From NCBI GenBank assembly GCA_964345825.1, contig CAYFSI010000022.1:1-17931 (forward strand): 17,931 nucleotides of DNA. The letters run 5' to 3'. This DNA comes from JAAYDH01 sp964345825 (GTDB lineage Bacteria; Bacillota_I; Bacilli_A; RFN20; CAG-826). Of the stretch, positions 1-7,674 are shown in pieces. Positions within the stretch are counted from its first letter, which is position 1, and each line of letters begins with the position of its first letter. Both the position numbers and the translations under genes were made by a program. A model generated the notes under the pieces. That model was not told where the DNA came from and searched no databases. It worked only from the letters and a program-made list of their open reading frames with translations.

Positions 1-28
1 AGAAAGAGAAAAGAGGTAAAGACAACCT

Positions 29-2773
29 ATGGACTATAAAGACACTTTATCGATGAATAAATCCAATTTTGAAATGCGTGGAAATCTGTCGATGAAAGAA
101 CCCATCTTAGTAGAAAAATGGAAGATGGAGCAAGTTTACCAAGCGATGAATGATCGCCGTAGTGAGGCTGAAGAATTCATTCTTCACGATGGACCTCCCT
201 ATGCTAATGGGGATATGCATTGCGGACACATGCTCAATCGCATTTTAAAAGATTTCGTCGTTCGCTATAAGAATATGCAGGGATATAAGACTCCCTTTGT
301 TTTTGGCTGGGACACTCATGGTTTACCAATTGAAAACATGGTCACCAAGTCAGGAGTTAATCGCAAGAGTATTCCCATCGGTGAATTCCGTCAAAAATGC
401 CATGATTACGCCCTCACTCAAGTCAATCGTCAAAGAGAACAAATTCGCCGCCTCGGTTTGGTCGGTGATTTTGATCAACCCTATTTAACATTGCAAAAAG
501 AATATGAAGCTAAGCAGATTGAATTATTTGCGACTATGGCTTTAAAAGGATATATCTATAAAGGCTTAAAGCCAGTTTACTGGTCACCAAGCAGTGAATC
601 AGCTTTAGCGGAAGCCGAGATTGAATACGCTGATGTCACCAGCCATTCCATCTATGTGGCTTTCAAAGTCAAAGATGGCAAAGGTGTTGTTGATAACGAT
701 GCGAGATTAATCATTTGGACAACCACCCCTTGGACTTTACCGGCTAACTTAGCGATATCCGCTCATCCTGATTTCATCTATGGCGAATATCAAACTAGTA
801 AAGGCAAATTTGTCTTTTTAAAGGAATTTGCTGAGAGATTAAAAGAAGAACTCGAACTTGGCGAAATCACCTTAATTAAAGAAATGAAAGGTCGCGACTT
901 AGAATATGTTGTTTGCCAACACCCTTTCTATGATCGTGATTCCTTAGTGTTAGTTGGTAACCATGTCACTAACGATGCTGGTACGGGCTTAGTCCATACC
1001 GCTCCGGGACATGGTGTCGATGACTATATCGTCTGTCAAAAATATGGCATCAAACCATATTGCCCAGTTGATGAAAAGGGTGTTTTCTTGTCAGAAGCTG
1101 GCGAGAAACTTGCTGGCCTGTTCTATGAAAAAGCCAACGATGTTGTTCTTGATGAAATTAAGAATAATGGTTCTTTATTGAAACATACCACCGTTGTCCA
1201 TAGCTATCCCCATGACTGGAGAACTGGAAAACCGCTCATCTTTAGAGCGACTGATCAATGGTTCTGTTCGATTGAACCAATTCGTCAACAATTGCTCGAA
1301 CAAATTCATAATGTCAAATGGTACCCTGCTTGGGGAGAAACCAGAATGATCAATATGATTAAGGACCGCTCCGATTGGTGCATCTCTCGTCAAAGAGCGT
1401 GGGGTGTCCCAATCCCAATCTTTTACAATGAAGATGGTAGCCCAATCATCGAAGAGAAAGTATTTAAGCACGTTCAAGAACTTATCGCTCAATATGGATC
1501 TAATATTTGGTATGAAAAGGAAGTCAAAGACTTGCTCCCTCAAGGATATACCAATATCCATTCACCTCATGGAGCCTTTACCAAAGAAAAAGACATCATG
1601 GATGTCTGGTTCGATTCTGGTAGTAGTTTTGCCAGTGTCTTGCTTGAACGTGGACAAAAATATCCCGCTGATTTATATCTTGAAGGATCTGACCAATATC
1701 GCGGATGGTTTAACTCTAGTCTAATCATCAGCATGGCCGTTTATGGAAAAGCTCCTTATAAGTCAGTCGCTACCCACGGATGGGTCATGGATGAAAAATG
1801 GGAGAAGATGAGCAAGTCAAAAGGTAACGGCATTGATCCGAGCAAGATTGCTGATCTTTATGGGGCAGATATCTTGAGATTATGGACTGCGACGGTTGAT
1901 TATCATCAAGATGTTCGCATTAGTGAATCAATCATCAAACAAGTTTCTGAGCAATATCGCAAGATTCGTAACGTTCTCAAGTTTATCTCTTGGAACCTCG
2001 CGGATTTTGACATCAAAGATAAGGTTGATACCTTCCGTCCAGTTGACCAATATATACTCGCTAAATTAGATGAAGTTGTGGAATTAGTGAGTAGCTATTT
2101 TGAAACATATGATTTCAGTAACGCTTTAAGCGTTATTCTCACATTTATCTCGAGTGACTTATCGGCTTTCTATCTTGATATATCGAAAGATTCTTTATAT
2201 TGCGATAGCAAAGATAGCCTCACCAGAAGACAAACCCAAACTGTTATCTCTGAGATTGGGGAAACGATGCTTCGTTTGCTCAACCCTGTCCTTCCTTTCA
2301 CGATGGATGAGTTCAACGCGAACCTTCCTGGCAAAAGAGCGAAGAATGTTCAATTATTAGATTATCCACAGGCTAAAAAAGAGGCTAACCGCGCTGAAAT
2401 ATTAAAAGAATATCAATTATTCCAAGTTCTTCGCGACGATGTCTTAAAAGCCCTCGAAGTAGCGAGAAACGAACAAATCATCGGATCAAGTCAAGAAGCA
2501 AAGGTGGAAATTTGCTTGTCTAAAGCCGGTAAGAATTATCTTTCCTTATTCAAAGGTCTTGATAAACTTTCAATTGCTAAATTATTCATTGTCTCCGGAT
2601 TGGACTTTGTCGATTCTCTAGATGGTGGTGCTGCTTATCCTTGCGGATTAATTAAAGTTAGCCATCATAAAGGCCATTTCTGTGAGAGATGTTGGAATTA
2701 TGAAGATGACGGTCTTGAGCAAGAAGATGGAACATACTTATGTCATCGCTGCCAAGAAGTCGTCCATAAATAG
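29..2773 (+). CDS. ileS: isoleucyl-tRNA synthetase (IleRS), bacterial type with C-terminal zinc ribbon
   Basis: This cytoplasmic class I synthetase charges tRNA-Ile with isoleucine and edits misactivated valine. The HIGH signature reads HCGH at residues 64-67 inside a DGPPYANGD context. The CP1 editing domain shows TTTPWTLPAN at 231-240 and GTGLVHTAPGHGVDD at 318-332. KMSKS is at 593-597. The C-terminal zinc ribbon has Cys885, Cys888, Cys905 and Cys908. The length of 914 aa is normal for the eubacterial zinc-containing type. The start is supported by the N-terminus MDYKDTL, which resembles the Bacillus protein, and by AGAGGT at 12-17. Only 28 bp lie upstream, so a T-box leader, common for ileS in Bacillota, cannot be checked. 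It is the first visible gene of ileS-lspA-rluD and lspA follows 14 bp after its TAG stop. The identification is secure from the motifs and overall similarity. Confidence 0.98.
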   Translation: MDYKDTLSMNKSNFEMRGNLSMKEPILVEKWKMEQVYQAMNDRRSEAEEFILHDGPPYANGDMHCGHMLNRILKDFVVRYKNMQGYKTPFVFGWDTHGLPIENMVTKSGVNRKSIPIGEFRQKCHDYALTQVNRQREQIRRLGLVGDFDQPYLTLQKEYEAKQIELFATMALKGYIYKGLKPVYWSPSSESALAEAEIEYADVTSHSIYVAFKVKDGKGVVDNDARLIIWTTTPWTLPANLAISAHPDFIYGEYQTSKGKFVFLKEFAERLKEELELGEITLIKEMKGRDLEYVVCQHPFYDRDSLVLVGNHVTNDAGTGLVHTAPGHGVDDYIVCQKYGIKPYCPVDEKGVFLSEAGEKLAGLFYEKANDVVLDEIKNNGSLLKHTTVVHSYPHDWRTGKPLIFRATDQWFCSIEPIRQQLLEQIHNVKWYPAWGETRMINMIKDRSDWCISRQRAWGVPIPIFYNEDGSPIIEEKVFKHVQELIAQYGSNIWYEKEVKDLLPQGYTNIHSPHGAFTKEKDIMDVWFDSGSSFASVLLERGQKYPADLYLEGSDQYRGWFNSSLIISMAVYGKAPYKSVATHGWVMDEKWEKMSKSKGNGIDPSKIADLYGADILRLWTATVDYHQDVRISESIIKQVSEQYRKIRNVLKFISWNLADFDIKDKVDTFRPVDQYILAKLDEVVELVSSYFETYDFSNALSVILTFISSDLSAFYLDISKDSLYCDSKDSLTRRQTQTVISEIGETMLRLLNPVLPFTMDEFNANLPGKRAKNVQLLDYPQAKKEANRAEILKEYQLFQVLRDDVLKALEVARNEQIIGSSQEAKVEICLSKAGKNYLSLFKGLDKLSIAKLFIVSGLDFVDSLDGGAAYPCGLIKVSHHKGHFCERCWNYEDDGLEQEDGTYLCHRCQEVVHK

Positions 2774-2787
2774 AAATGGAGAGTCAT

Positions 2788-3459
2788 ATGGAAAAAGTAA
2801 AACGACCAATAAACGTGGGACAAGCCTTATTAAAGGCTCTTAAATGGTTCTTTAACTCATTTATCTGGCTAGGCCTTATTTTGCTCGCCATGGACATTGT
2901 TTCCAAAGTCCTAATCTTCTTCCTTCTAGGAGAAGGCAATTCCATCCCTAACCCTATCATTCCTGGTTTTCTCACTATTACCTGTGTTTTAAATCCTAAT
3001 GCCGCCTTTGGCTTAGGCTTTTCTGATCCAGTTTTAAACCGTGTCATGTATATCATTGTCTATCTCATTGGATTGGCGATTATTACTGGTATATATATCG
3101 TTAAATACCGCAAACTTTCCAAGCTTCTCCGTGCATGCTTAATCATGATGGCAGTCGGAGCTTTAGGCAATCTTATTGATCGGATGTTTTATAGTTTTTC
3201 TAGCTACCAAGTCATCGACTGGATTGACTTCTATGGTATTTGGAAATTTGTCTTCAATGTCGCTGATTCTTCCGTCGTGGTGGGAACCATTATTCTCATC
3301 ATTTGGTTAATCGTCAGCGAGGTTAAAGATATCAAAGCTAAGAAAGCTCTTGTTGCTGATGAAGGAAAAGTCCTTTCTAAGGATGAAAAAGCTCGTATTG
3401 AAGAAGCAATTCCCGATGATGATGCCGCTGATAATGTTGATGACGACATTGTTAAGTAA
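2788..3459 (+). CDS. lspA: lipoprotein signal peptidase (signal peptidase II)
   Basis: LspA is an inner-membrane aspartyl protease that removes signal peptides from diacylglyceryl-modified prolipoproteins. The family blocks appear in order: MDIVSK in the first membrane helix, NPNAAFG, GALGNLIDR, VIDWIDF and FNVADSS. The catalytic pair by family analogy is Asp144 (VID) and Asp160 (ADS), counted from this start. Four hydrophobic segments are visible. An in-frame ATG at 2776 exists, but GGAGAG at 2778-2783 lies 4 nt before the ATG at 2788, so the 223-aa form is preferred. It is longer than most family members (roughly 150-180 aa), because it carries about 20 extra N-terminal residues and a charged, very acidic C-terminal tail of about 40 residues ending DDDIVK. 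It sits between ileS and an rluD-type gene, as in many Bacillota. Confidence 0.95.
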   Translation: MEKVKRPINVGQALLKALKWFFNSFIWLGLILLAMDIVSKVLIFFLLGEGNSIPNPIIPGFLTITCVLNPNAAFGLGFSDPVLNRVMYIIVYLIGLAIITGIYIVKYRKLSKLLRACLIMMAVGALGNLIDRMFYSFSSYQVIDWIDFYGIWKFVFNVADSSVVVGTIILIIWLIVSEVKDIKAKKALVADEGKVLSKDEKARIEEAIPDDDAADNVDDDIVK

Positions 3460-3492
3460 GTATAAAACTAGTAGTTATTTAGTAAATATAAT

Positions 3493-4398
3493 ATGAAATA
3501 TTACACCATTGAAGATAAAGAAAACGGACTACGACTTGATAAGGCTATCGCTGTTTTAGAACCGTCTTTATCTCGTACCTACATCGCTAAAATCATCGAT
3601 GAAGGTAATTGCTTAGTTAATGATAAGCTGTTGAAGGCCTCATATAAGGTTAGAACTGGCGATGTCATCTCGATTGAAATTCCTGAGGTAAAACCTCTTG
3701 ATATTGCTAAGGAAAATATTCCCTTAGATATCGTTTATGAAGATGACGATATTCTCATCATTAACAAGCCTCAAGGATTAGTGGTTCATCCCTCAGCTGG
3801 ACATAACGAACACACCCTTGTTAACGCTATCCTAAATCACTGCACAAACTTGAGCGGGATCAATGGTGTGGCTCGTCCTGGTATTGTTCATCGTATTGAT
3901 AAAGACACGAGTGGTCTTATCTGTGTCGCCAAGAATGATATAGCTCATCGCTTTTTAGCTGAACAATTAAAAGATCACACGATGTCTCGTGTTTACCTCG
4001 CTTTAGTGAGAGGTGAAATTAGAGAAAATAGTGGAAAGATTGATATGCCAATTGGTCGAGATCCTCATTATCGTCAAAAGATGGCTCCAGTTAAAGTTAA
4101 TGGAAAAGATGCCATCACATATTTCAATGTCAAACAGCGTTTTACTAACCATACATTAGTGGAATGTCACCTAGTGACCGGTCGCACTCACCAGATACGC
4201 GTTCACTTCGCAGCGATTAATCACCCTGTTGAAGGTGACCCCTTATATTCGGGCAAGAACTATGATGCTTTAACCACCTCTGGCCAACTATTAACTGCAG
4301 TGGGTCTAAAGCTCATTCATCCAACAAGTAAAAAAGAGATGGTCTTCACCATCAATCTTCCAAAATATTTCCAAGATATTCTCGATAACTTAAATTAG
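3493..4398 (+). CDS. RluD-type 23S rRNA pseudouridine synthase with S4 domain
   Basis: This enzyme isomerises uridine to pseudouridine in RNA, most likely in 23S rRNA. The N-terminus (about 1-75) is an S4-type RNA-binding domain (GLRLDKAIA, LSRTYIAKIIDEG, VNDK). The catalytic domain follows from about residue 85 (DILIINKPQGLVVHPSAGH) and contains GIVHRIDKDTSGL, in which Asp136 is the expected catalytic aspartate; RTHQIRVH lies nearer the end. The length of 301 aa is typical for the RluD/YlyB group; RluC, RluD and RluB-like specificities cannot be separated by eye. It lies 33 bp after lspA with no recognisable Shine-Dalgarno site, and TATAAT at 3487-3492 directly abuts the ATG. Its last 9 bp overlap the end of the convergent rnhC gene. 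Confidence 0.93.
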   Translation: MKYYTIEDKENGLRLDKAIAVLEPSLSRTYIAKIIDEGNCLVNDKLLKASYKVRTGDVISIEIPEVKPLDIAKENIPLDIVYEDDDILIINKPQGLVVHPSAGHNEHTLVNAILNHCTNLSGINGVARPGIVHRIDKDTSGLICVAKNDIAHRFLAEQLKDHTMSRVYLALVRGEIRENSGKIDMPIGRDPHYRQKMAPVKVNGKDAITYFNVKQRFTNHTLVECHLVTGRTHQIRVHFAAINHPVEGDPLYSGKNYDALTTSGQLLTAVGLKLIHPTSKKEMVFTINLPKYFQDILDNLN

Positions 4399-5310
4399 TG
4401 GACTCACATTGAGATTCCGATAATTAACAAAGTTCTTCTTAACGATTTTGTCGAGTTCCTCACGGCCATATTTTTCTAAAAAGTCCTTTGCGAAAGCATC
4501 GGCTTTTTTTGACGCTCCAAAAGGAATACTCATTTGGTATTTATTCTCTAAGACTTCCTTTTCTTTTAGAAAAGCATAGCGGGCAATAATACTAGCAAGA
4601 GCGACGCAAGGGAATAAAGATTCACCCTTGGTCTTAAAAGTAATGCCTTTTAGGATGGGGTCTTGGCCGGTTTGTAAATATTCGTAGTATTTCTTTTCAT
4701 TAACGAATTGATCAACAAAGATATTAAGCACATCGGGGTATTGTTCATGGAGATTCATCAAGGCGCGATTATGCATCTTGGCTTTAATTGAATTGATGTT
4801 GTCACCCTTCTCGACAATTTGATTATATTTTTCATTGCTGATGGTTAGTTTAGAATACTTAAAGCGTTTGGTGACAATTGGACCTAATTCAAGAATCGTG
4901 GAGTCATCGAGCTTCTTGGAATCTTTGACTCCTAATCTTGCTAGTTCACTAACATCCTCTTCAGTAACAAAAGCCGCGACCACAATCATTGGTAAGAGAA
5001 AATCACCAACCCCGACTTCGTCCGAACCAATTTGATCGCCAAAATATATCCATTCCTTTTTAGGCTGATAGTCTTTTTCGATTAATCCCGCTTCTTCATC
5101 CCACTTTCGTGCTTCGTTTAAAGCTCTATTGCCCAGAAAGGTAACCTTATGTCTCGCTTTCTTTGAAAGATAAGCGGTGACAACCACATCGTTAATAAGC
5201 GCGTAAAAGTCGATATATTCACCTTCATTTTCTTTCATGAAAGAGGCGTAATATTCTCTCATCTTTTCAAGGATAATATCATCGACAGAGATACTGACAA
5301 TCGGTTTCAT
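4390..5310 (-). CDS. rnhC: ribonuclease HIII
   Basis: RNase HIII cleaves the RNA strand of RNA/DNA hybrids and limits R-loops; it is typical of Bacillota. The N-terminal 85 or so residues fit the TBP-like substrate-binding domain of this family. The catalytic domain begins at YFGDQIGSDEVGVGD, with the metal-binding pair Asp97 and Glu98 in GSDEVG; the Ser after Gly is an HIII hallmark. VKDSKKL is at 128-134 and FVDQF contains Asp200, the third acidic residue. ASIIAR follows near 239-244. The length of 306 aa is normal. No Shine-Dalgarno site precedes the ATG; a TATGAT element lies 11 bp upstream, suggesting a very short or absent 5' UTR. It is transcribed away from mutS2 and its TAA end overlaps the end of the rluD-type gene. 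Confidence 0.95.
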   Translation of the reverse strand: MKPIVSISVDDIILEKMREYYASFMKENEGEYIDFYALINDVVVTAYLSKKARHKVTFLGNRALNEARKWDEEAGLIEKDYQPKKEWIYFGDQIGSDEVGVGDFLLPMIVVAAFVTEEDVSELARLGVKDSKKLDDSTILELGPIVTKRFKYSKLTISNEKYNQIVEKGDNINSIKAKMHNRALMNLHEQYPDVLNIFVDQFVNEKKYYEYLQTGQDPILKGITFKTKGESLFPCVALASIIARYAFLKEKEVLENKYQMSIPFGASKKADAFAKDFLEKYGREELDKIVKKNFVNYRNLNVSPLI

Positions 5311-5321
5311 AACAATATACT

Positions 5322-5327
5322 ATCATA
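5322..5327 (-). promoter_or_regulatory. candidate -10 element of rnhC
   Basis: On the minus strand this reads TATGAT (consensus TATAAT), ending 11 nt before the rnhC ATG. A start point 6-8 nt downstream would give a leader of only a few nucleotides. The -35 position, about 5345-5350, reads TTCGAT and matches poorly. The element is seen in the sequence; promoter activity is inferred. Confidence 0.45.
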
Positions 5328-5334
5328 GAACTTT

Positions 5335-5351
5335 ATTCGAATAAATCGAAT
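5335..5351. repeat. inverted repeat between the divergent rnhC and mutS2 promoters
   Basis: ATTCGA at 5335-5340 and TCGAAT at 5346-5351 form a perfect 6-bp dyad around a 5-bp AT spacer, and ATTCGAAT at 5335-5342 is itself palindromic. It covers the expected -35 areas of both divergent promoters, so a regulator bound here could affect both genes. An operator role is only an inference. Confidence 0.4.
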
Positions 5352-5352
5352 G

Positions 5353-5361
5353 TGGTATGCT
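5353..5361 (+). promoter_or_regulatory. candidate extended -10 promoter of mutS2
   Basis: TGG followed by TATGCT forms an extended -10 element (TGn-TATnnT). The hexamer ends 6 nt before the preferred mutS2 ATG at 5368, so the expected start point falls on or beside the A of the start codon. No good -35 hexamer is present at 17 bp spacing, which is tolerated for extended -10 promoters. Confidence 0.5.
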
Positions 5362-5367
5362 ATTACC

Positions 5368-7674
5368 ATGCAAGATATTTATCAAACATTTGAAATTAAT
5401 AAGATTAAAGAAAAGCTCTTAGAATACTCTCGAACCGAACTCGGTAAAGAATACATTGATAATCTAAAGATGTTTTCTCAAAGCGAAGAGGTTCAAATCG
5501 CTCTAGAAGACTTAAAAGAAGTGATGTCGATTATTATCCGTTACGGAGTCATGCCCATATCGACAAGCGCCAATGCTCTCTATCTCATTGAGATGGCCAA
5601 AAAAACAGCTTTATTGACTCCTCGCGATCTCAATCTCATCGCGGAAGATGTCATCACTAGTCAAAAAATCGCCAAGTTCATTGAGAAAATTGACTTCCTC
5701 TATCCTCGCGTCAAAGCCAAAGTGGCTAAATTCGTTGATTTAAGCAGCCTAGAGAAGGAAATTCATCGTGTCATCACTAATTCTTTGACCATCGCTGATA
5801 AAGCCACTCCTGAGCTTGCCGATTTACGCCGTAAGATTAAAAAAGCCGAAACTAATCTCCATCAGAAAGTAGCCAGTCTTTCTCTTACTTATAGTAGTTA
5901 TCTTAATGATACTAACGCTACGATTAGAGATGGACATTTTGTCTTACCCGTTAAATCAATTGAGAAAAACAAAGTGCTTGGTATTGTCTATGATATCTCT
6001 GATAGTGGAGCGACCACTTTCATCGAACCGATGGAAATCGTACAAATCAATAATGAAATTACTTCATTAAAAGTAGAAGAAAACGAAGAATGCCGCAAGA
6101 TACTGAAAGCCTTAACTGCTTTAGTGCTCATTCAAGAAGGAGAAATCATCAACAATAACTTAATCATTGGTGAGTTTGATTTCTTAAGTGCGAAAGCCTT
6201 GTACGCCAAAGAGATTGATGCGGAAGTGGCAACCTATTGTCCGACCCGTCATCTTGAATTGGTTCACGCTCGCCACCCCTTAATTCCAAAAGATAAAGTC
6301 ATCGCTAACTCTTTTCATCTCGATGAGCAAAAAAGAATTGTCATTATCTCTGGCCCTAACGCTGGTGGTAAGACAGTATCATTAAAGACTGTTGGCATAT
6401 TAGTATTAATGAATCAATGTGGATTAGCCGTCCCTGCTACCAGAGCGGAACTCGGCTATTTCCCAAATATTTATATCGATATTGGTGATAACCAATCATT
6501 AAGTGATAATCTATCAACCTTCTCAGCTCATATGTCTCATATCAGTGAGATTGTTCAACTAGCTAATAAGGATGATTTAGTCTTATTGGATGAATTAGGA
6601 ACCGGTACCGCTCCTCGCGAAGGCGAAGCCCTCGCCTTAGCGATTACCAAGTTTTTAGAATCTAAAGGTGTCTTCGCGATGCTTTCTAGCCACTTTGACG
6701 CTTTAAAGGAATATGCCTTTATCAGTGAAAATATCGAAAACTCTTCGATGATTTTCGATGAAGAGAAACTCGCTCCCACTTATCGTTTCAAATTAGGTTC
6801 CACTGGCCATAGCTATGCGCTTGATGTCGCCAGTCGATATGGAATATCTGACAAAATCATTAAAGAAGCGAGAGAATTCCTCGCTAAAAATAGTCAAAAT
6901 GATACCACAACTCTTCTAGGTGTCTTAGAGCAGAAAATCAAAGAAAATACCATTCTCGCTGATCAACTAGAAAAAACCAAACAAGACTTGCTGTTAAAAG
7001 AAAAGAATCTTGAAAAAGAAGAAGAGAAGTTAAAAACTCGTCGTGAGACATTATTAGAAGATGTCCAAGATGAAAAGGATCAAATCATCGCTCACGCTGA
7101 AGGGGAGATTGATGCCATTTTATCAATGCTCAATCGCGATGGAGTAAAACTTCATGAAGTCATTGAACTAAAACGTCAACTTGATGATTTGAAAACTAAT
7201 CCTGAGACCATTGTGTATAACGAAACTATCGAGGTAGGAGACTATGTCTCATTACCAAGTTATGGGGTTAATGGTAAAGTCACTCGTCTTAAAGGTGATA
7301 AAGCCCATATCATTGGAGACAATGGTTTAGCTTTTGATGTTGAAATTAATAAACTCCATAAAATCGAACAACCTAAAATCGTTGAAAGACCCCATAAAGG
7401 TCATGGCTTTGATCAAATTCTTAAACTTGATGTTGGTCTCGAACTTAATATCATCGGTTTACGAAGTGATGAAGCCAAAGAAAAACTCATTAAATACCTC
7501 GATAATTGTCGTATCAAGCATCTCTCTCAAGTTCGCATTATCCATGGCTTTGGGAGCGGAGCCTTAAGAAAGATGACTAGTGAATATTTAGACACCCAAA
7601 AAGATGTCACCTATCGCCCTGGCCATATGAATGAGGGTGGTGGAGGAGCGACCGTTGTCACTTTTAATTCATGA
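5368..7674 (+). CDS. mutS2: MutS2 family ATPase/endonuclease with Smr domain
   Basis: MutS2 is a MutS-like ATPase that does not act in mismatch repair; it is linked to suppression of homologous recombination and, in Bacillus, to resolving collided ribosomes. From this start (768 aa, normal for the family) the order is a MutS core, Walker A GPNAGGKT at 329-336, Walker B LLDE at 406-409 within DELGTGTAPREGEALA, a charged coiled coil of about 100 residues (near 525-610), a KOW-like segment (GDYVSLPSYGVNGKV) and a C-terminal Smr domain from about 690. The Smr loop HGFGSGALR is intact, but the usual LDLRG motif reads LNIIG. An in-frame ATG at 5350 would add six residues; 5368 is preferred because MQDIYQTFEI aligns with family N-termini and an extended -10 lies between the two ATGs. 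The stop TGA overlaps the uvrC start. Confidence 0.95.
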   Translation: MQDIYQTFEINKIKEKLLEYSRTELGKEYIDNLKMFSQSEEVQIALEDLKEVMSIIIRYGVMPISTSANALYLIEMAKKTALLTPRDLNLIAEDVITSQKIAKFIEKIDFLYPRVKAKVAKFVDLSSLEKEIHRVITNSLTIADKATPELADLRRKIKKAETNLHQKVASLSLTYSSYLNDTNATIRDGHFVLPVKSIEKNKVLGIVYDISDSGATTFIEPMEIVQINNEITSLKVEENEECRKILKALTALVLIQEGEIINNNLIIGEFDFLSAKALYAKEIDAEVATYCPTRHLELVHARHPLIPKDKVIANSFHLDEQKRIVIISGPNAGGKTVSLKTVGILVLMNQCGLAVPATRAELGYFPNIYIDIGDNQSLSDNLSTFSAHMSHISEIVQLANKDDLVLLDELGTGTAPREGEALALAITKFLESKGVFAMLSSHFDALKEYAFISENIENSSMIFDEEKLAPTYRFKLGSTGHSYALDVASRYGISDKIIKEAREFLAKNSQNDTTTLLGVLEQKIKENTILADQLEKTKQDLLLKEKNLEKEEEKLKTRRETLLEDVQDEKDQIIAHAEGEIDAILSMLNRDGVKLHEVIELKRQLDDLKTNPETIVYNETIEVGDYVSLPSYGVNGKVTRLKGDKAHIIGDNGLAFDVEINKLHKIEQPKIVERPHKGHGFDQILKLDVGLELNIIGLRSDEAKEKLIKYLDNCRIKHLSQVRIIHGFGSGALRKMTSEYLDTQKDVTYRPGHMNEGGGGATVVTFNS

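Noticed and set aside
1..28. Possible T-box leader of ileS
   Set aside because: Only 28 bases upstream are visible, and they hold just a ribosome binding site.
1175..1561. Minus-strand 128-codon open frame inside ileS
   Set aside because: It is fully antisense to the conserved synthetase catalytic region and resembles no protein I know.
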